From: Bacteroidales bacterium
GTDB lineage: Bacteria; Bacteroidota; Bacteroidia; Bacteroidales; Muribaculaceae
Length of the DNA: 35,066 nt
Reading direction: 5' to 3'
Assembly: GCA_004552485.1 (NCBI GenBank)
Contig: SFOH01000020.1
Span: forward strand, 1 to 35,066
The position numbers were made by a program, and so were the translations under genes. Positions 7,484-15,300 of this stretch are shown here, one piece after another; the first letter of the stretch is position 1; every line of letters starts with the position of its first letter. A model generated the notes under the pieces. The model had not been told where the DNA came from, made no database searches, and was given only the letters and a program-made list of their open reading frames with translations.

Positions 7484-8504
7484 GAATCAGGCGCATCCGC
7501 GTTGCGCCGTAATCATACTCAACTGGAACGGCGCCGACCTGCTGCGGCGCTTTCTGCCGTCCGTGATGCTGAACACGGAGAAATCGGTGGGCCGCGTGAT
7601 CGTGGCCGACAACGGCTCGACGGACACCTCGCTCGAGGTGCTCCACAACGAGTTTCCGGAGGTGGAAGTATGGGCGTTCGACAAGAACTACGGCTTTGCC
7701 GGCGGCTATAACCGCTGCCTGGAACGCGCCAAGGAGCAGGGCTACGAGTATGCCGTGCTGCTCAACTCCGACGTCGAGACGCCGCCGTGCTGGCTCTCGC
7801 CGCTGACCGAATACCTCGACAGCCACCCCGACGTGGCCGCCGCCCAGCCCAAGATTCTCTCGGCCGGCGACCATGCGCGCTTCGAGTATGCCGGCGCCGC
7901 GGGAGGCTACCTGGACCGCAACGGCTATCCGTATTGCCGAGGCCGCATCTTCGACACGTGCGAGGCCGACAGCGGTCAGTATGACGACACGGTCGACATC
8001 TTCTGGGCCACCGGCGCAGCACTGCTTGTGCGCGTCGATAAATATCTGGAGGTCGGGGGCCTCGACGAGGACTTCTTCGCCCACATGGAGGAGATAGACC
8101 TTTGCTGGCGTATTCTGCTGACAGGCAGTCGCATAGTGGCGATTCCGCAGAGCCGCGTCTTCCACCTCGGCGGCGGCTCGCTGCCCGCCTCGAATCCGCG
8201 CAAGACCTATCTCAACTTCCGCAACAATCTGCTGCTGCTCCACAAGAATCTGCCCGACGGCGACCGCGGCCGCAAGCTCTTCCAGCGCCGTTTGCTCGAC
8301 ACCATCGCCTGGACAAAGTTCGTGCTCACGGGCGACTGGGGCAATGCCGCCGCCGTCTTCCGTGCCCACCGTCACTTCCGCCGCATGCGCCGAGCCTACA
8401 CGGAGCACCCGTCCGTGAACCTGCTAAAAGTCTTCCCCCACTGCCGCCACAACATCCTCGCGGACTACTATCTGCGCCGCCGCCGCACATTCTCGCAGCT
8501 CTGA
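7470..8504 (+). CDS. Glycosyltransferase family 2 (rhamnosyltransferase-like)
   Basis: The 344-residue protein has a GT-A domain at its N-terminus: VIILNWNG (14-21), the nucleotide-binding ADNGSTDTS (46-54), GFAGGYN (75-81), the metal-binding NSD (99-101) in place of a strict DxD, and the acceptor-side EEIDLCWR. The C-terminal part from about 240 is basic and may contact the membrane, but there is no clear multi-pass domain. GT2 proteins of this subtype add sugars such as rhamnose from nucleotide-sugar donors to surface polysaccharides. The 14-nt overlap with the acyltransferase gene suggests a shared pathway in LPS or cell-surface glycan assembly. Donor and acceptor are unknown. It is the last gene of the plus-strand run and converges on nfnB. 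Confidence 0.86.
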   Translation: MNNSENQAHPRCAVIILNWNGADLLRRFLPSVMLNTEKSVGRVIVADNGSTDTSLEVLHNEFPEVEVWAFDKNYGFAGGYNRCLERAKEQGYEYAVLLNSDVETPPCWLSPLTEYLDSHPDVAAAQPKILSAGDHARFEYAGAAGGYLDRNGYPYCRGRIFDTCEADSGQYDDTVDIFWATGAALLVRVDKYLEVGGLDEDFFAHMEEIDLCWRILLTGSRIVAIPQSRVFHLGGGSLPASNPRKTYLNFRNNLLLLHKNLPDGDRGRKLFQRRLLDTIAWTKFVLTGDWGNAAAVFRAHRHFRRMRRAYTEHPSVNLLKVFPHCRHNILADYYLRRRRTFSQL

Positions 8505-8529
8505 GCCGTTGTTGGTTCGTAAATATAGC

Positions 8530-8626
8530 TGTCCGAGAAAAGGGCGGGCGGAGGGAAGACGGCAGAGCCGTCAATTAGGATCGCCAGCTGACGCCGGCGC
8601 TCCTTCGGACGCCCTTTTATCGGACA
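8530..8626. repeat. 97-bp element with 17-bp terminal inverted repeats
   Basis: The left arm 8530-8546 (TGTCCGAGAAAAGGGCG) and right arm 8610-8626 (CGCCCTTTTATCGGACA) are inverted repeats with one mismatch in 17 bp. The interior contains a perfect 6-bp hairpin with a 3-nt loop at 8558-8572 (GACGGC/GCCGTC). It lies between the converging ends of the GT2 gene (stop 8504) and nfnB (stop 8638). It may act as a bidirectional terminator, but arms of this length around a roughly 63-nt structured core are more like a small dispersed repeat or MITE-like element. No clear target-site duplication is visible. Confidence 0.6.
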
Positions 8627-8637
8627 CTAACGGTGTT

Positions 8638-10107
8638 TTATTCGTGGTTGGAGGTGAGCCAGGCGTGCATGCGGGAGGCGGCGGAACGGCCGTCGCCCAT
8701 GGCCAGGATGACCGTGGCGCCGCCGCGGACGATGTCGCCGCCGGCAAAGATGATGGGCAGCGACGACTGCATCTGCTCGTTGACGACGATGGTGCCGCGC
8801 TTGCTCACCTCGAGGCCGGGGATGTTGTTGGGAATGAGCGGGTTGGGGGATACGCCGACGGAGACGATGACCTGGTCGACTGGAATCTCGCGGATGTCGC
8901 CGGGAACGGGCACGGGGCTGCGGCGTCCGGAGGCGTCGGGCTCGCCGAGTTCCATGCGCTGAACCATCATCGAGGTGACGTTGCCGCGCTCGTCGCCGCG
9001 GTATTCGACGGGATTGTGGAGGGTGAGGAATTCCACTCCTTCCTGGCGGGCGTGGTGGATTTCTTCGGCGCGGGCGGGCATCTCGGCCTGGCCGCGGCGG
9101 TAGACGATGAAGGCTTTCTCGGCACCCATGCGCAGGGCGGTGCGCACGCTGTCCATGGCTGTGTTGCCGCCGCCGATGACGGCGACGCGGTGGCCGCGGC
9201 GGACGGGGGTGTCATGGCCGGGACGGCCGGCGCCCATGAGGTTGACGCGCGTGAGGTATTCGTTGGACGACATGATGCCGTTGAGGTTCTCGCCGGGGAT
9301 GCCCATGAAGCGGGGGAGACCGGCGCCGCTGGCCACGAAGATGCCGCGGAAGCCTTGGGCGAGGAGGTCGTTGTAGGAGATGGTCTTGCCGACGACAACG
9401 TCGCGCAGGAAGGTGACGCCGGCGCGGCGCAGCGAGTCGATCTCTTTGTCGACGATGGAGTTGGGGAGGCGGAATTCGGGGATGCCGTATTTGAGCACGC
9501 CGCCGATTTCGTGGAGAGCCTCGTAGACGGTAACGTCATAGCCGAGGGCGGCCATGGCGCCGGCAAAGCTGAGGCCGGCGGGGCCGGAGCCTGCCACGGC
9601 GATTTTGATGCCGTTCTTCGGGGCGGTCTTGATGGCGCCCGCGCTGTTCTCGCCGTCATCGCCGCCGTGGTCGGCGGCAAAGCGCTCGAGCCATCCGATG
9701 GCGACGGCGGGTTTCTTCATGCGGGTGTAGATGCAGCGGCTCTCGCACTGGCGCTCCTGGGGGCACACGCGGCCGCAGACGGCGGGGAGGGCGCTGGTGA
9801 GACGCAGCACGCGGGCGGCGTCGGCGGTGGCGCCGCGCTGGATGTTCTTGATGAAGGCGGGGATGTTGATGTTTACGGGGCATCCCTGTACGCAACCGGG
9901 GTCGGGACAGTCGAGGCATCGGCTGGCCTCGACGAGCGCCTGCTCGTGGCTGAGGCCCTGCTGCACCTCCTCATTGTTGTGAATGCGGTAGGCGGGGTCA
10001 AGCTCCGGCATCTGTGCGCGGGGTATGGCGGTGCGCTCGCGCGCGGGTATGGCGTTGCGAAGTTCGGCGCGCCACTGCGCGTCGCGGCTTGTCAGTTCTT
10101 CTTTCAT
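8638..10107 (-). CDS. nfnB: NfnB-type large subunit of NADH-dependent ferredoxin:NADP+ oxidoreductase (annotated elsewhere as glutamate synthase small chain)
   Basis: This 489-residue flavoprotein has an N-terminal iron-sulfur domain with Cys64, Cys67, Cys72 and Cys76 and a second set at Cys111, Cys115, Cys121 and Cys125. A FAD-binding GSGPAG (173-178) and an NADPH-binding GGGNTA (312-317) follow, with a C-terminal FAGGDIVRGGATVILAMGDG segment that closes the FAD site. This is the GltD-like fold shared by glutamate synthase small subunit and NfnB. The gene for NfnA lies 33 nt upstream on the same strand, and no glutamate synthase large subunit is present here, so NfnAB is the better call. The complex bifurcates electrons from NADPH to ferredoxin and NAD+ or runs in reverse. 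It is cytosolic and important in anaerobes. Confidence 0.9.
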   Translation of the reverse strand: MKEELTSRDAQWRAELRNAIPARERTAIPRAQMPELDPAYRIHNNEEVQQGLSHEQALVEASRCLDCPDPGCVQGCPVNINIPAFIKNIQRGATADAARVLRLTSALPAVCGRVCPQERQCESRCIYTRMKKPAVAIGWLERFAADHGGDDGENSAGAIKTAPKNGIKIAVAGSGPAGLSFAGAMAALGYDVTVYEALHEIGGVLKYGIPEFRLPNSIVDKEIDSLRRAGVTFLRDVVVGKTISYNDLLAQGFRGIFVASGAGLPRFMGIPGENLNGIMSSNEYLTRVNLMGAGRPGHDTPVRRGHRVAVIGGGNTAMDSVRTALRMGAEKAFIVYRRGQAEMPARAEEIHHARQEGVEFLTLHNPVEYRGDERGNVTSMMVQRMELGEPDASGRRSPVPVPGDIREIPVDQVIVSVGVSPNPLIPNNIPGLEVSKRGTIVVNEQMQSSLPIIFAGGDIVRGGATVILAMGDGRSAASRMHAWLTSNHE

Positions 10108-10140
10108 AATGTTCGGGCTTTTGAAAGGGAGGGGAAGGTG

Positions 10141-10923
10141 TCAGTTGTAGGCGCGCATGCGCATGAGCATCTGGTCGAAGTCGACCTTGTGGGCATCGAA
10201 CTCGGGGCCGTCCACGCACACGAAGCGTGTCTTGCCGTCGACGCTCACGCGGCAGGCGCCGCACATGCCCGTGCCGTCCACCATGATGGTGTTCAGCGAG
10301 CAGAGGGTGGGGACCTCGTACTTTTTGGTGAGCTGCGCCACGAACTTCATCATGATGGCGGGACCGATGGTGACCACCATGTCGACGTGCTCGCGCCTGA
10401 TGACGGCTTCGACGCCGGCGGTCACGAGGCCTTTGGTGCCGTACGAGCCGTCGTCGGTCATGATGATGACCTCGTCGGAATACTGCGCCACCTGCTCCTC
10501 GAGGATGATGAGACCCTTCGAGCGGGCGGCCAGCACGCTGATGACGCGGTTGCCGGCCTCTTTCATGGCCTTGATTATGGGCAGAAGCGGTGCCACGCCC
10601 ACTCCGCCGCCGCAGCAGACGACGGTGCCGTATTTCTCGATGCGCGTGGGATGGCCCAGGGGACCGACCACGTCGGTCAGCTCCTCGCCTACTTCGAGCG
10701 CGCAGATGAGCTCGGTGCTGTGGCCGACGGCCTGCACCACGAGGGTGATGGTGCCGCGGCGTTCGTCGGCGTCGGCGATGGTCAGGGGGATGCGCTCGCC
10801 GCCTTCGCCGACACGGACTATCACAAAGTTGCCCGGCTTGCGTGCCTTGGCAATCATAGGTGCCTCAACCTCAAGTCTCACCACCTTTTCGCTGAAATAT
10901 TCTTTGTCAACTATCTTAAACAT
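10141..10923 (-). CDS. nfnA: NfnA-type small subunit (ferredoxin-NADP reductase-like, DHODH electron-transfer fold)
   Basis: The 260-residue product begins with a FAD-binding barrel domain (1-95, with the IPLTIAD flavin segment), then an NAD-binding domain with CCGGGVGVAPLLP (103-115). It ends with a [2Fe-2S] site: Cys221 and Cys224 in MCGAC and Cys236 in FVCVDGPEF. In characterised NfnA the fourth ligand is an aspartate, as I recall; Asp216 in VDGTGMC fits that position. It resembles the dihydroorotate dehydrogenase electron-transfer subunit PyrK, but the adjacent nfnB and absence of pyrD argue for the bifurcating transhydrogenase. A promoter box lies 35 nt upstream of the ATG. Confidence 0.9.
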   Translation of the reverse strand: MFKIVDKEYFSEKVVRLEVEAPMIAKARKPGNFVIVRVGEGGERIPLTIADADERRGTITLVVQAVGHSTELICALEVGEELTDVVGPLGHPTRIEKYGTVVCCGGGVGVAPLLPIIKAMKEAGNRVISVLAARSKGLIILEEQVAQYSDEVIIMTDDGSYGTKGLVTAGVEAVIRREHVDMVVTIGPAIMMKFVAQLTKKYEVPTLCSLNTIMVDGTGMCGACRVSVDGKTRFVCVDGPEFDAHKVDFDQMLMRMRAYN

Positions 10924-10957
10924 AAAATTTTCTTTCTGTTCAGAGATTTATCAGCCA

Positions 10958-10987
10958 CAAAATTACACAATTCTTGCGACACGGCCA
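10958..10987 (-). promoter_or_regulatory. Promoter of nfnAB
   Basis: On the minus strand, TAATTTTG (10958-10965) matches TAnnTTTG, and a TTG of the -33 type lies about 20 nt further upstream (near 10986-10988). The box is 35 nt from the nfnA start codon. An imperfect 16-bp palindrome, GTTCATGCGCATAAAC (11000-11015), lies just upstream and could be an operator. Confidence 0.6.
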
Positions 10988-11018
10988 AGACAATCTGCCG
11001 TTCATGCGCATAAACACG

Positions 11019-11061
11019 CTCAGCGCCCCGTCCGGGCGGGGTGCCGGGGCGGGGCGCTGAG
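11019..11061 (-). terminator. Hairpin terminator after the ABC exporter genes
   Basis: A perfect 12-bp stem joins CTCAGCGCCCCG (11019-11030) to its complement at 11050-11061, with a 19-nt GC-rich loop. It lies 22 nt past the permease stop codon. On the minus strand the stem is followed by a weak T-containing stretch (GTGTTTATG) rather than a strong U-tract. It separates the ABC operon from nfnAB. Confidence 0.6.
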
Positions 11062-11083
11062 GGCGTGTTGCGGGCCGGGAGGC

Positions 11084-12343
11084 TTATTTGTAGCGGGCCC
11101 AGCGGATGAGGTCGCGGGGAGTGGGTTTCTTGCCGTACATGAAGATGCCCACGCGGTAGATCTTGGCGGAGAGCCAGATAGTGAGCACGGTGAAGACGGC
11201 GAGGATGGCCAGGCTCAGCGCCAGCTCCCAGCCGGGGACGCCGGCGGGCACGCGGGCCATCATGACCATGGGCGAGGTGAGCGGAATCATCGACATCCAG
11301 AACGACATCGCGCTGTTGGGGTCGGTGCAGGCGCCCATGCCGAAGATGAGCGAGGCGATGATGGGCACGATGGCGAAAGTCTGGAGCTGTGAAGCATCCT
11401 GGATGTTGTCGACGGCGGCGCCGATGGCGGCGTAGATCGATGCGTAAAAGAGGTAGCCGAGGAGCATCAGCAGCGTCATCATGGCGAAGATGCTCATCAT
11501 GTAGCCCACGTTGCCGATTGACTGGATGGCGGCCATGGCGTCCATGTCCGCGCCGCCGCTCATGTCGGAGATGAGCAGGGGCATTCCGAAGGCGGTGAAG
11601 GCGTAGATGATGATGCCCCAGATGACCATCTGGGTGAGCGCCACGAGGCCTATGCCCGAGATTTTGCCCATCATCAGGGCCGTAGGACGCACCGAGCTGA
11701 CCACAACCTCGAGCACGCGGTTGTTCTTCTCTTCGATGATGGAGGTCATCACCATCTGGCCGTACATGAGGATGAACATGTAGAGTATCATCATCGTAAT
11801 CAGCGAGATGGCGTAGGAGGCGATGGACGACGACTCGGTCTCCTCGCCGTCCTCGAGGCGGAACTCGCGGAGGGTGACGTCGGCCTTCACCTCGGCCATG
11901 ATTTTGTCAAGATTGGCGATGTTGTACTTCTCCAGGCGCTTGCTCTCCACGGCCGAGGCAATCTGCTGGGAGATGACCTGGGAGGTGGGCATGGACATGG
12001 CGTTGTGGGTGTAGATCTGGACGTTGGAGGGGTTGGTGATGATGTCCGGGCCGATGGCCAGGACGGCGTCGTAGTCCTCGGAGACCTTGGCGGAGTCGAG
12101 CGACAGGTCGGTGGGCACGAAGGTCATCTCCTCGTTGCCGGCGAGGGCGGGAAGCACCACGCCGCTGCGGTCGATGACGGCGATGCGGTTGTTGTCGGGC
12201 TCGGCCATAATCATGATCAGGGCGGGGAGAGCCATGAGCGCCACGAGGACTATGGGCATCAGCAGCGTGCTGATTATGAAGCTTTTGCGGTGGACGCGCT
12301 GATAGTATTCGCGTCCTATTATGATTCCTATGTTCTTGAACAT
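11084..12343 (-). CDS. ABC-2 type transporter permease, NatB-like
   Basis: The 419-residue permease has one N-terminal membrane segment (about 22-48), a large extracytoplasmic domain (about 50-185), and five or six membrane segments in the C-terminal half. The segment IIEEKNNRVLEVVVSS (about 208-223) is the signature of the NatB/ABC-2 exporter family. The start is ATG 12343 (MFKNIGIII...): longer in-frame readings run into the ATPase gene and read as Arg/His-rich shadow sequence. It starts 5 nt after the stop of the ATPase gene, so the two are one unit. NatAB was described as a sodium exporter in Bacillus; the substrate here cannot be inferred. Cell location is the inner membrane. Confidence 0.88.
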   Translation of the reverse strand: MFKNIGIIIGREYYQRVHRKSFIISTLLMPIVLVALMALPALIMIMAEPDNNRIAVIDRSGVVLPALAGNEEMTFVPTDLSLDSAKVSEDYDAVLAIGPDIITNPSNVQIYTHNAMSMPTSQVISQQIASAVESKRLEKYNIANLDKIMAEVKADVTLREFRLEDGEETESSSIASYAISLITMMILYMFILMYGQMVMTSIIEEKNNRVLEVVVSSVRPTALMMGKISGIGLVALTQMVIWGIIIYAFTAFGMPLLISDMSGGADMDAMAAIQSIGNVGYMMSIFAMMTLLMLLGYLFYASIYAAIGAAVDNIQDASQLQTFAIVPIIASLIFGMGACTDPNSAMSFWMSMIPLTSPMVMMARVPAGVPGWELALSLAILAVFTVLTIWLSAKIYRVGIFMYGKKPTPRDLIRWARYK

Positions 12344-12348
12344 GACGA

Positions 12349-13275
<927 letters not shown>

Positions 13276-13334
13276 TGATTGTTGTGATGGATTGATTTCG
13301 GAGGATTGTAAAGTCTTTTTACTCGTTAGACGCG

Positions 13335-13342
13335 CAAAGTTA
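13335..13342 (-). promoter_or_regulatory. -7 promoter box of the ABC exporter operon
   Basis: The minus strand reads TAACTTTG, an exact fit to TAnnTTTG, followed by CGCG. The -33 position (about 13362-13365) lacks a TTTG and falls inside the inverted repeat at 13356-13379. Confidence 0.6.
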
Positions 13343-13355
13343 CGAATAATTACAC

Positions 13356-13379
13356 TGCGGGCATAATTTTTTGCCCGCA
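13356..13379. promoter_or_regulatory. Inverted repeat over the -33 region, possible operator
   Basis: TGCGGGCA (13356-13363) and TGCCCGCA (13372-13379) form a perfect 8-bp inverted repeat with an 8-nt AT-rich spacer. It overlaps the expected -33 position of the ABC operon promoter, where a dimeric regulator could act. A simple hairpin is the alternative. Confidence 0.4.
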
Positions 13380-13424
13380 AACAGACATTTTGCCGGTCGG
13401 GGCGCATGGCCGGCCGGAAAAACA

Positions 13425-13462
13425 TTGGCAGTTCGGGAGAAATGTTGGCCAAAAAGAGAACA
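13425..13462. repeat. Upstream copy of a 38-39 bp intergenic repeat
   Basis: The sequence starts TTGGCAGTTCGGGAGAAA and continues with TTGGCCAAAAA and GAACA. A second copy, with about five substitutions and a 1-nt length change, lies at 15126-15164 on the same strand. Each copy lies about 60-70 nt before a TAACTTTGCGG -7 box. Confidence 0.65.
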
Positions 13463-13505
13463 AACAGCGCATGTCTTGCAAAACCGGCTCACGACTTGCA
13501 ATAAA

Positions 13506-13537
13506 TTTGCAGTTGTCCCGGATAATTGCTAACTTTG
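13506..13537 (+). promoter_or_regulatory. Promoter of the Sel1-repeat gene
   Basis: TTTG (13506-13509) and TAACTTTG (13530-13537) are spaced by 20 nt, a good match to the Bacteroidota -33/-7 arrangement. The gene start is about 72 nt further on. Confidence 0.65.
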
Positions 13538-13609
13538 CGGGGTAATATAGTCACAGGTTTTTGATGCCTGATCCCCGTAAGCCTATTTTGAAGCCTAATT
13601 CGTAAGCTG

Positions 13610-15094
13610 TTGTTGAAGCGTAATTCCTATAAAGCACTGATAAAATATTTGCTCGTGATAATCGCCGGCATTGTAGTCGCCGGCGCCGGCTACGCGCAGA
13701 CACTGAGCGTTGAGTCTATGACGATGGAGCCCATGGATTTATCGGCGGGCTTGTATCCTCGTGTCGATAGAAATGGCGTTAAGTGTGCGCTGGTGAAGGT
13801 GCAGATACCCCTTGAGGGGATGGCTTTCGAGGGCAATGTGATGGGCGATGTCGTGAACAAGGCCGGCGAATACTGGGTGTACCTGACCGCCGGCACCAAG
13901 TTCTTCAACATCAAGCACCGCAGCGTGAGACCGCTGATGCTCACTTTCGCGGACTATAAATTAGGTCCGCTCCAGGCCAAGACCACCTATGTGCTCCGCC
14001 TCTCTGCTCCGGCATCCCCCGCAACCGCTACTCCCACCCAGGAAGTGACCTTTCGCCTGACGCCCCCTCAGGCCATACTCATCATTGACGATGTCGAGCG
14101 CGAAGTCGTTGGCGGCACGGCGCGCGTGACCCTGACACACGGCAATCACAGATGCAGCGTCTCTTATCCCGGATACAAAGCCATCAGCGAACAGATAGTC
14201 GTGAACTCGGGCCTCACAAAGCGCATCTACGAACTCGACCCCAAGGGTGACACCACTCCGCCGGCCGCCGCCCAAAAACCGACGACACCTCCCTCCTCTG
14301 CTCCTGGTACTCAGGATGCCGCCGCGATAGTCGCCGAAGCGAACAAAGCATACAACGAAGGCTACTATAATCGTGCCTATGAACTGTATCAGAAAATCCC
14401 CGACAACACAAGCGCCCAAGTTAGAATCGGATATATGTATAGTAACGGCCAGGGCGTCAGTCAAGACTATGCCGAGGCCTTCCGTTGGTATCGCCGGGCT
14501 GCTGAGCAAGGCAACGCTTTGGGGCAGATTTCCTTGGGTATTATGTATGAGGCCGGTCAGGGCGTCAATCAGGACTATGCCGAGGCGGTCCGCTGGTATC
14601 GCCGGGCTGCGGAGCAAGGCGATGCTGAGGGGCAGAGTAACTTAGGCAATATGTATCGGATCGGCTGGGGCGTCAGTCAGGACTATGCTGAGGCCGTCCG
14701 CTGGTATCGCCTGGCTGCTGAGCAAGACGATGCTGCGGGGCAGACAAACTTGGGCCGTATGTATGAGACCGGCCGGGGCGTCAGTCAGGACTATGCCGAG
14801 GCCGTCCGCTGGTATCGCCGGGCTGCTAAGCAAGGCGAGGCTATTGGGCAGAATAACTTGGGCAATATGTATTCCGATGGTAAAGGAGTTACAAAAGATT
14901 ATGCCGAGTCGGCAAAATGGTTTAAGAAGTCGGCTGATCAAGGCTGTGCTATTGGATGTGCCAACTGGGGCTGGTCGCTCTATTATGGCCATGGCGTGGC
15001 ACAGGACCGAAAAGCGGCATATCATTGGTTGAAGAAAGCCGCCGATGCCGGCAGAGACTGGGCCAAGAAATTTATTGCAGAGCACGAGTTTTGA
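13610..15094 (+). CDS. Secreted PEGA/Sel1-repeat protein
   Basis: The 494-residue product starts at TTG 13610 (or TTG 13613); no ATG lies before the signal peptide, whose basic n-region, hydrophobic core and GYAQ cleavage site occupy residues 1-30. Residues 31-150 form a beta-rich domain, about 155-212 resemble a PEGA domain (AILIIDDVEREV, GNHRCSVSYPGY), then a Pro/Thr linker (215-240). From 274 to 489 there are six 36-residue Sel1-like repeats of the type G.MY..G.GVSQDYAEAVRWYRRAAEQG. Sel1 repeats form alpha-solenoids that bind proteins; a periplasmic or surface scaffold is likely, with no specific partner evident. The gene is less GC-rich than its neighbours, stands alone, and is bracketed by similar intergenic sequences. 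Confidence 0.85.
   Translation: MLKRNSYKALIKYLLVIIAGIVVAGAGYAQTLSVESMTMEPMDLSAGLYPRVDRNGVKCALVKVQIPLEGMAFEGNVMGDVVNKAGEYWVYLTAGTKFFNIKHRSVRPLMLTFADYKLGPLQAKTTYVLRLSAPASPATATPTQEVTFRLTPPQAILIIDDVEREVVGGTARVTLTHGNHRCSVSYPGYKAISEQIVVNSGLTKRIYELDPKGDTTPPAAAQKPTTPPSSAPGTQDAAAIVAEANKAYNEGYYNRAYELYQKIPDNTSAQVRIGYMYSNGQGVSQDYAEAFRWYRRAAEQGNALGQISLGIMYEAGQGVNQDYAEAVRWYRRAAEQGDAEGQSNLGNMYRIGWGVSQDYAEAVRWYRLAAEQDDAAGQTNLGRMYETGRGVSQDYAEAVRWYRRAAKQGEAIGQNNLGNMYSDGKGVTKDYAESAKWFKKSADQGCAIGCANWGWSLYYGHGVAQDRKAAYHWLKKAADAGRDWAKKFIAEHEF
14429..14860 (+). repeat. Four near-identical 108-bp tandem repeats within the Sel1 gene
   Basis: Sel1 units 1-4 (residues 274-417) are each 108 bp and share long stretches of nucleotide identity, for example around GACTATGCCGAGG and GGGCTGCTGAGCAAGG. 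Units 5 and 6 (14861-15076) are clearly diverged. High DNA identity in the first four suggests recent duplication or gene conversion. Confidence 0.8.
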
Positions 15095-15125
15095 GCGTTG
15101 TCAGGTAAGCCCGGGGGTGGATAAT

Positions 15126-15164
15126 TTGGCAGTTTGGGAGAAAGGATTGGTCAAAAACGGAACA
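15126..15164. repeat. Downstream copy of the 38-39 bp intergenic repeat
   Basis: The sequence starts TTGGCAGTTTGGGAGAAA and continues with TTGGTCAAAAA and GAACA, matching 13425-13462 in direct orientation. It begins 32 nt after the Sel1 gene stop and lies 59 nt before the -7 box of the efflux operon. Confidence 0.65.
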
Positions 15165-15222
15165 CGGGCTTCGCATTAATAATCTTTTAGAATGAGACGC
15201 TGATTCTTTGGCGGATTAGCTG

Positions 15223-15230
15223 TAACTTTG
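15223..15230 (+). promoter_or_regulatory. -7 promoter box of the RND efflux operon
   Basis: TAACTTTG matches TAnnTTTG and is followed by CGGCG, like the boxes of the Sel1 and ABC genes. It lies 70 nt upstream of the TolC-like gene. No good -33 TTTG is at standard spacing, which may mean activator dependence. Confidence 0.55.
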
Positions 15231-15300
15231 CGGCGCTGAACCAGTGTGTTCAGCCCTGCAAACCAATCAACTTGCAAACCTATAAAGAATAAAAAGACAG

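Larger units (their letters stand above)
13276..13609. other. Divergent intergenic region between the ABC operon and the Sel1-repeat gene
   Basis: These 334 bases contain no supportable gene. They hold a minus-strand -7 box (13335-13342), a perfect 8-bp inverted repeat just upstream of it (13356-13379), a 38-bp sequence at 13425-13462 that recurs downstream of the Sel1 gene, and a plus-strand promoter (13506-13537). The two promoters point outward. Confidence 0.6.

Noticed and set aside
8509..11013. A very long open frame on the plus strand (over 800 codons).
   Set aside because: It is antisense to nfnB and nfnA, reads as Ala/Gly/His/Asp-rich sequence without any domain, and arises from GC-rich codon use. 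The minus-strand genes have complete motifs.
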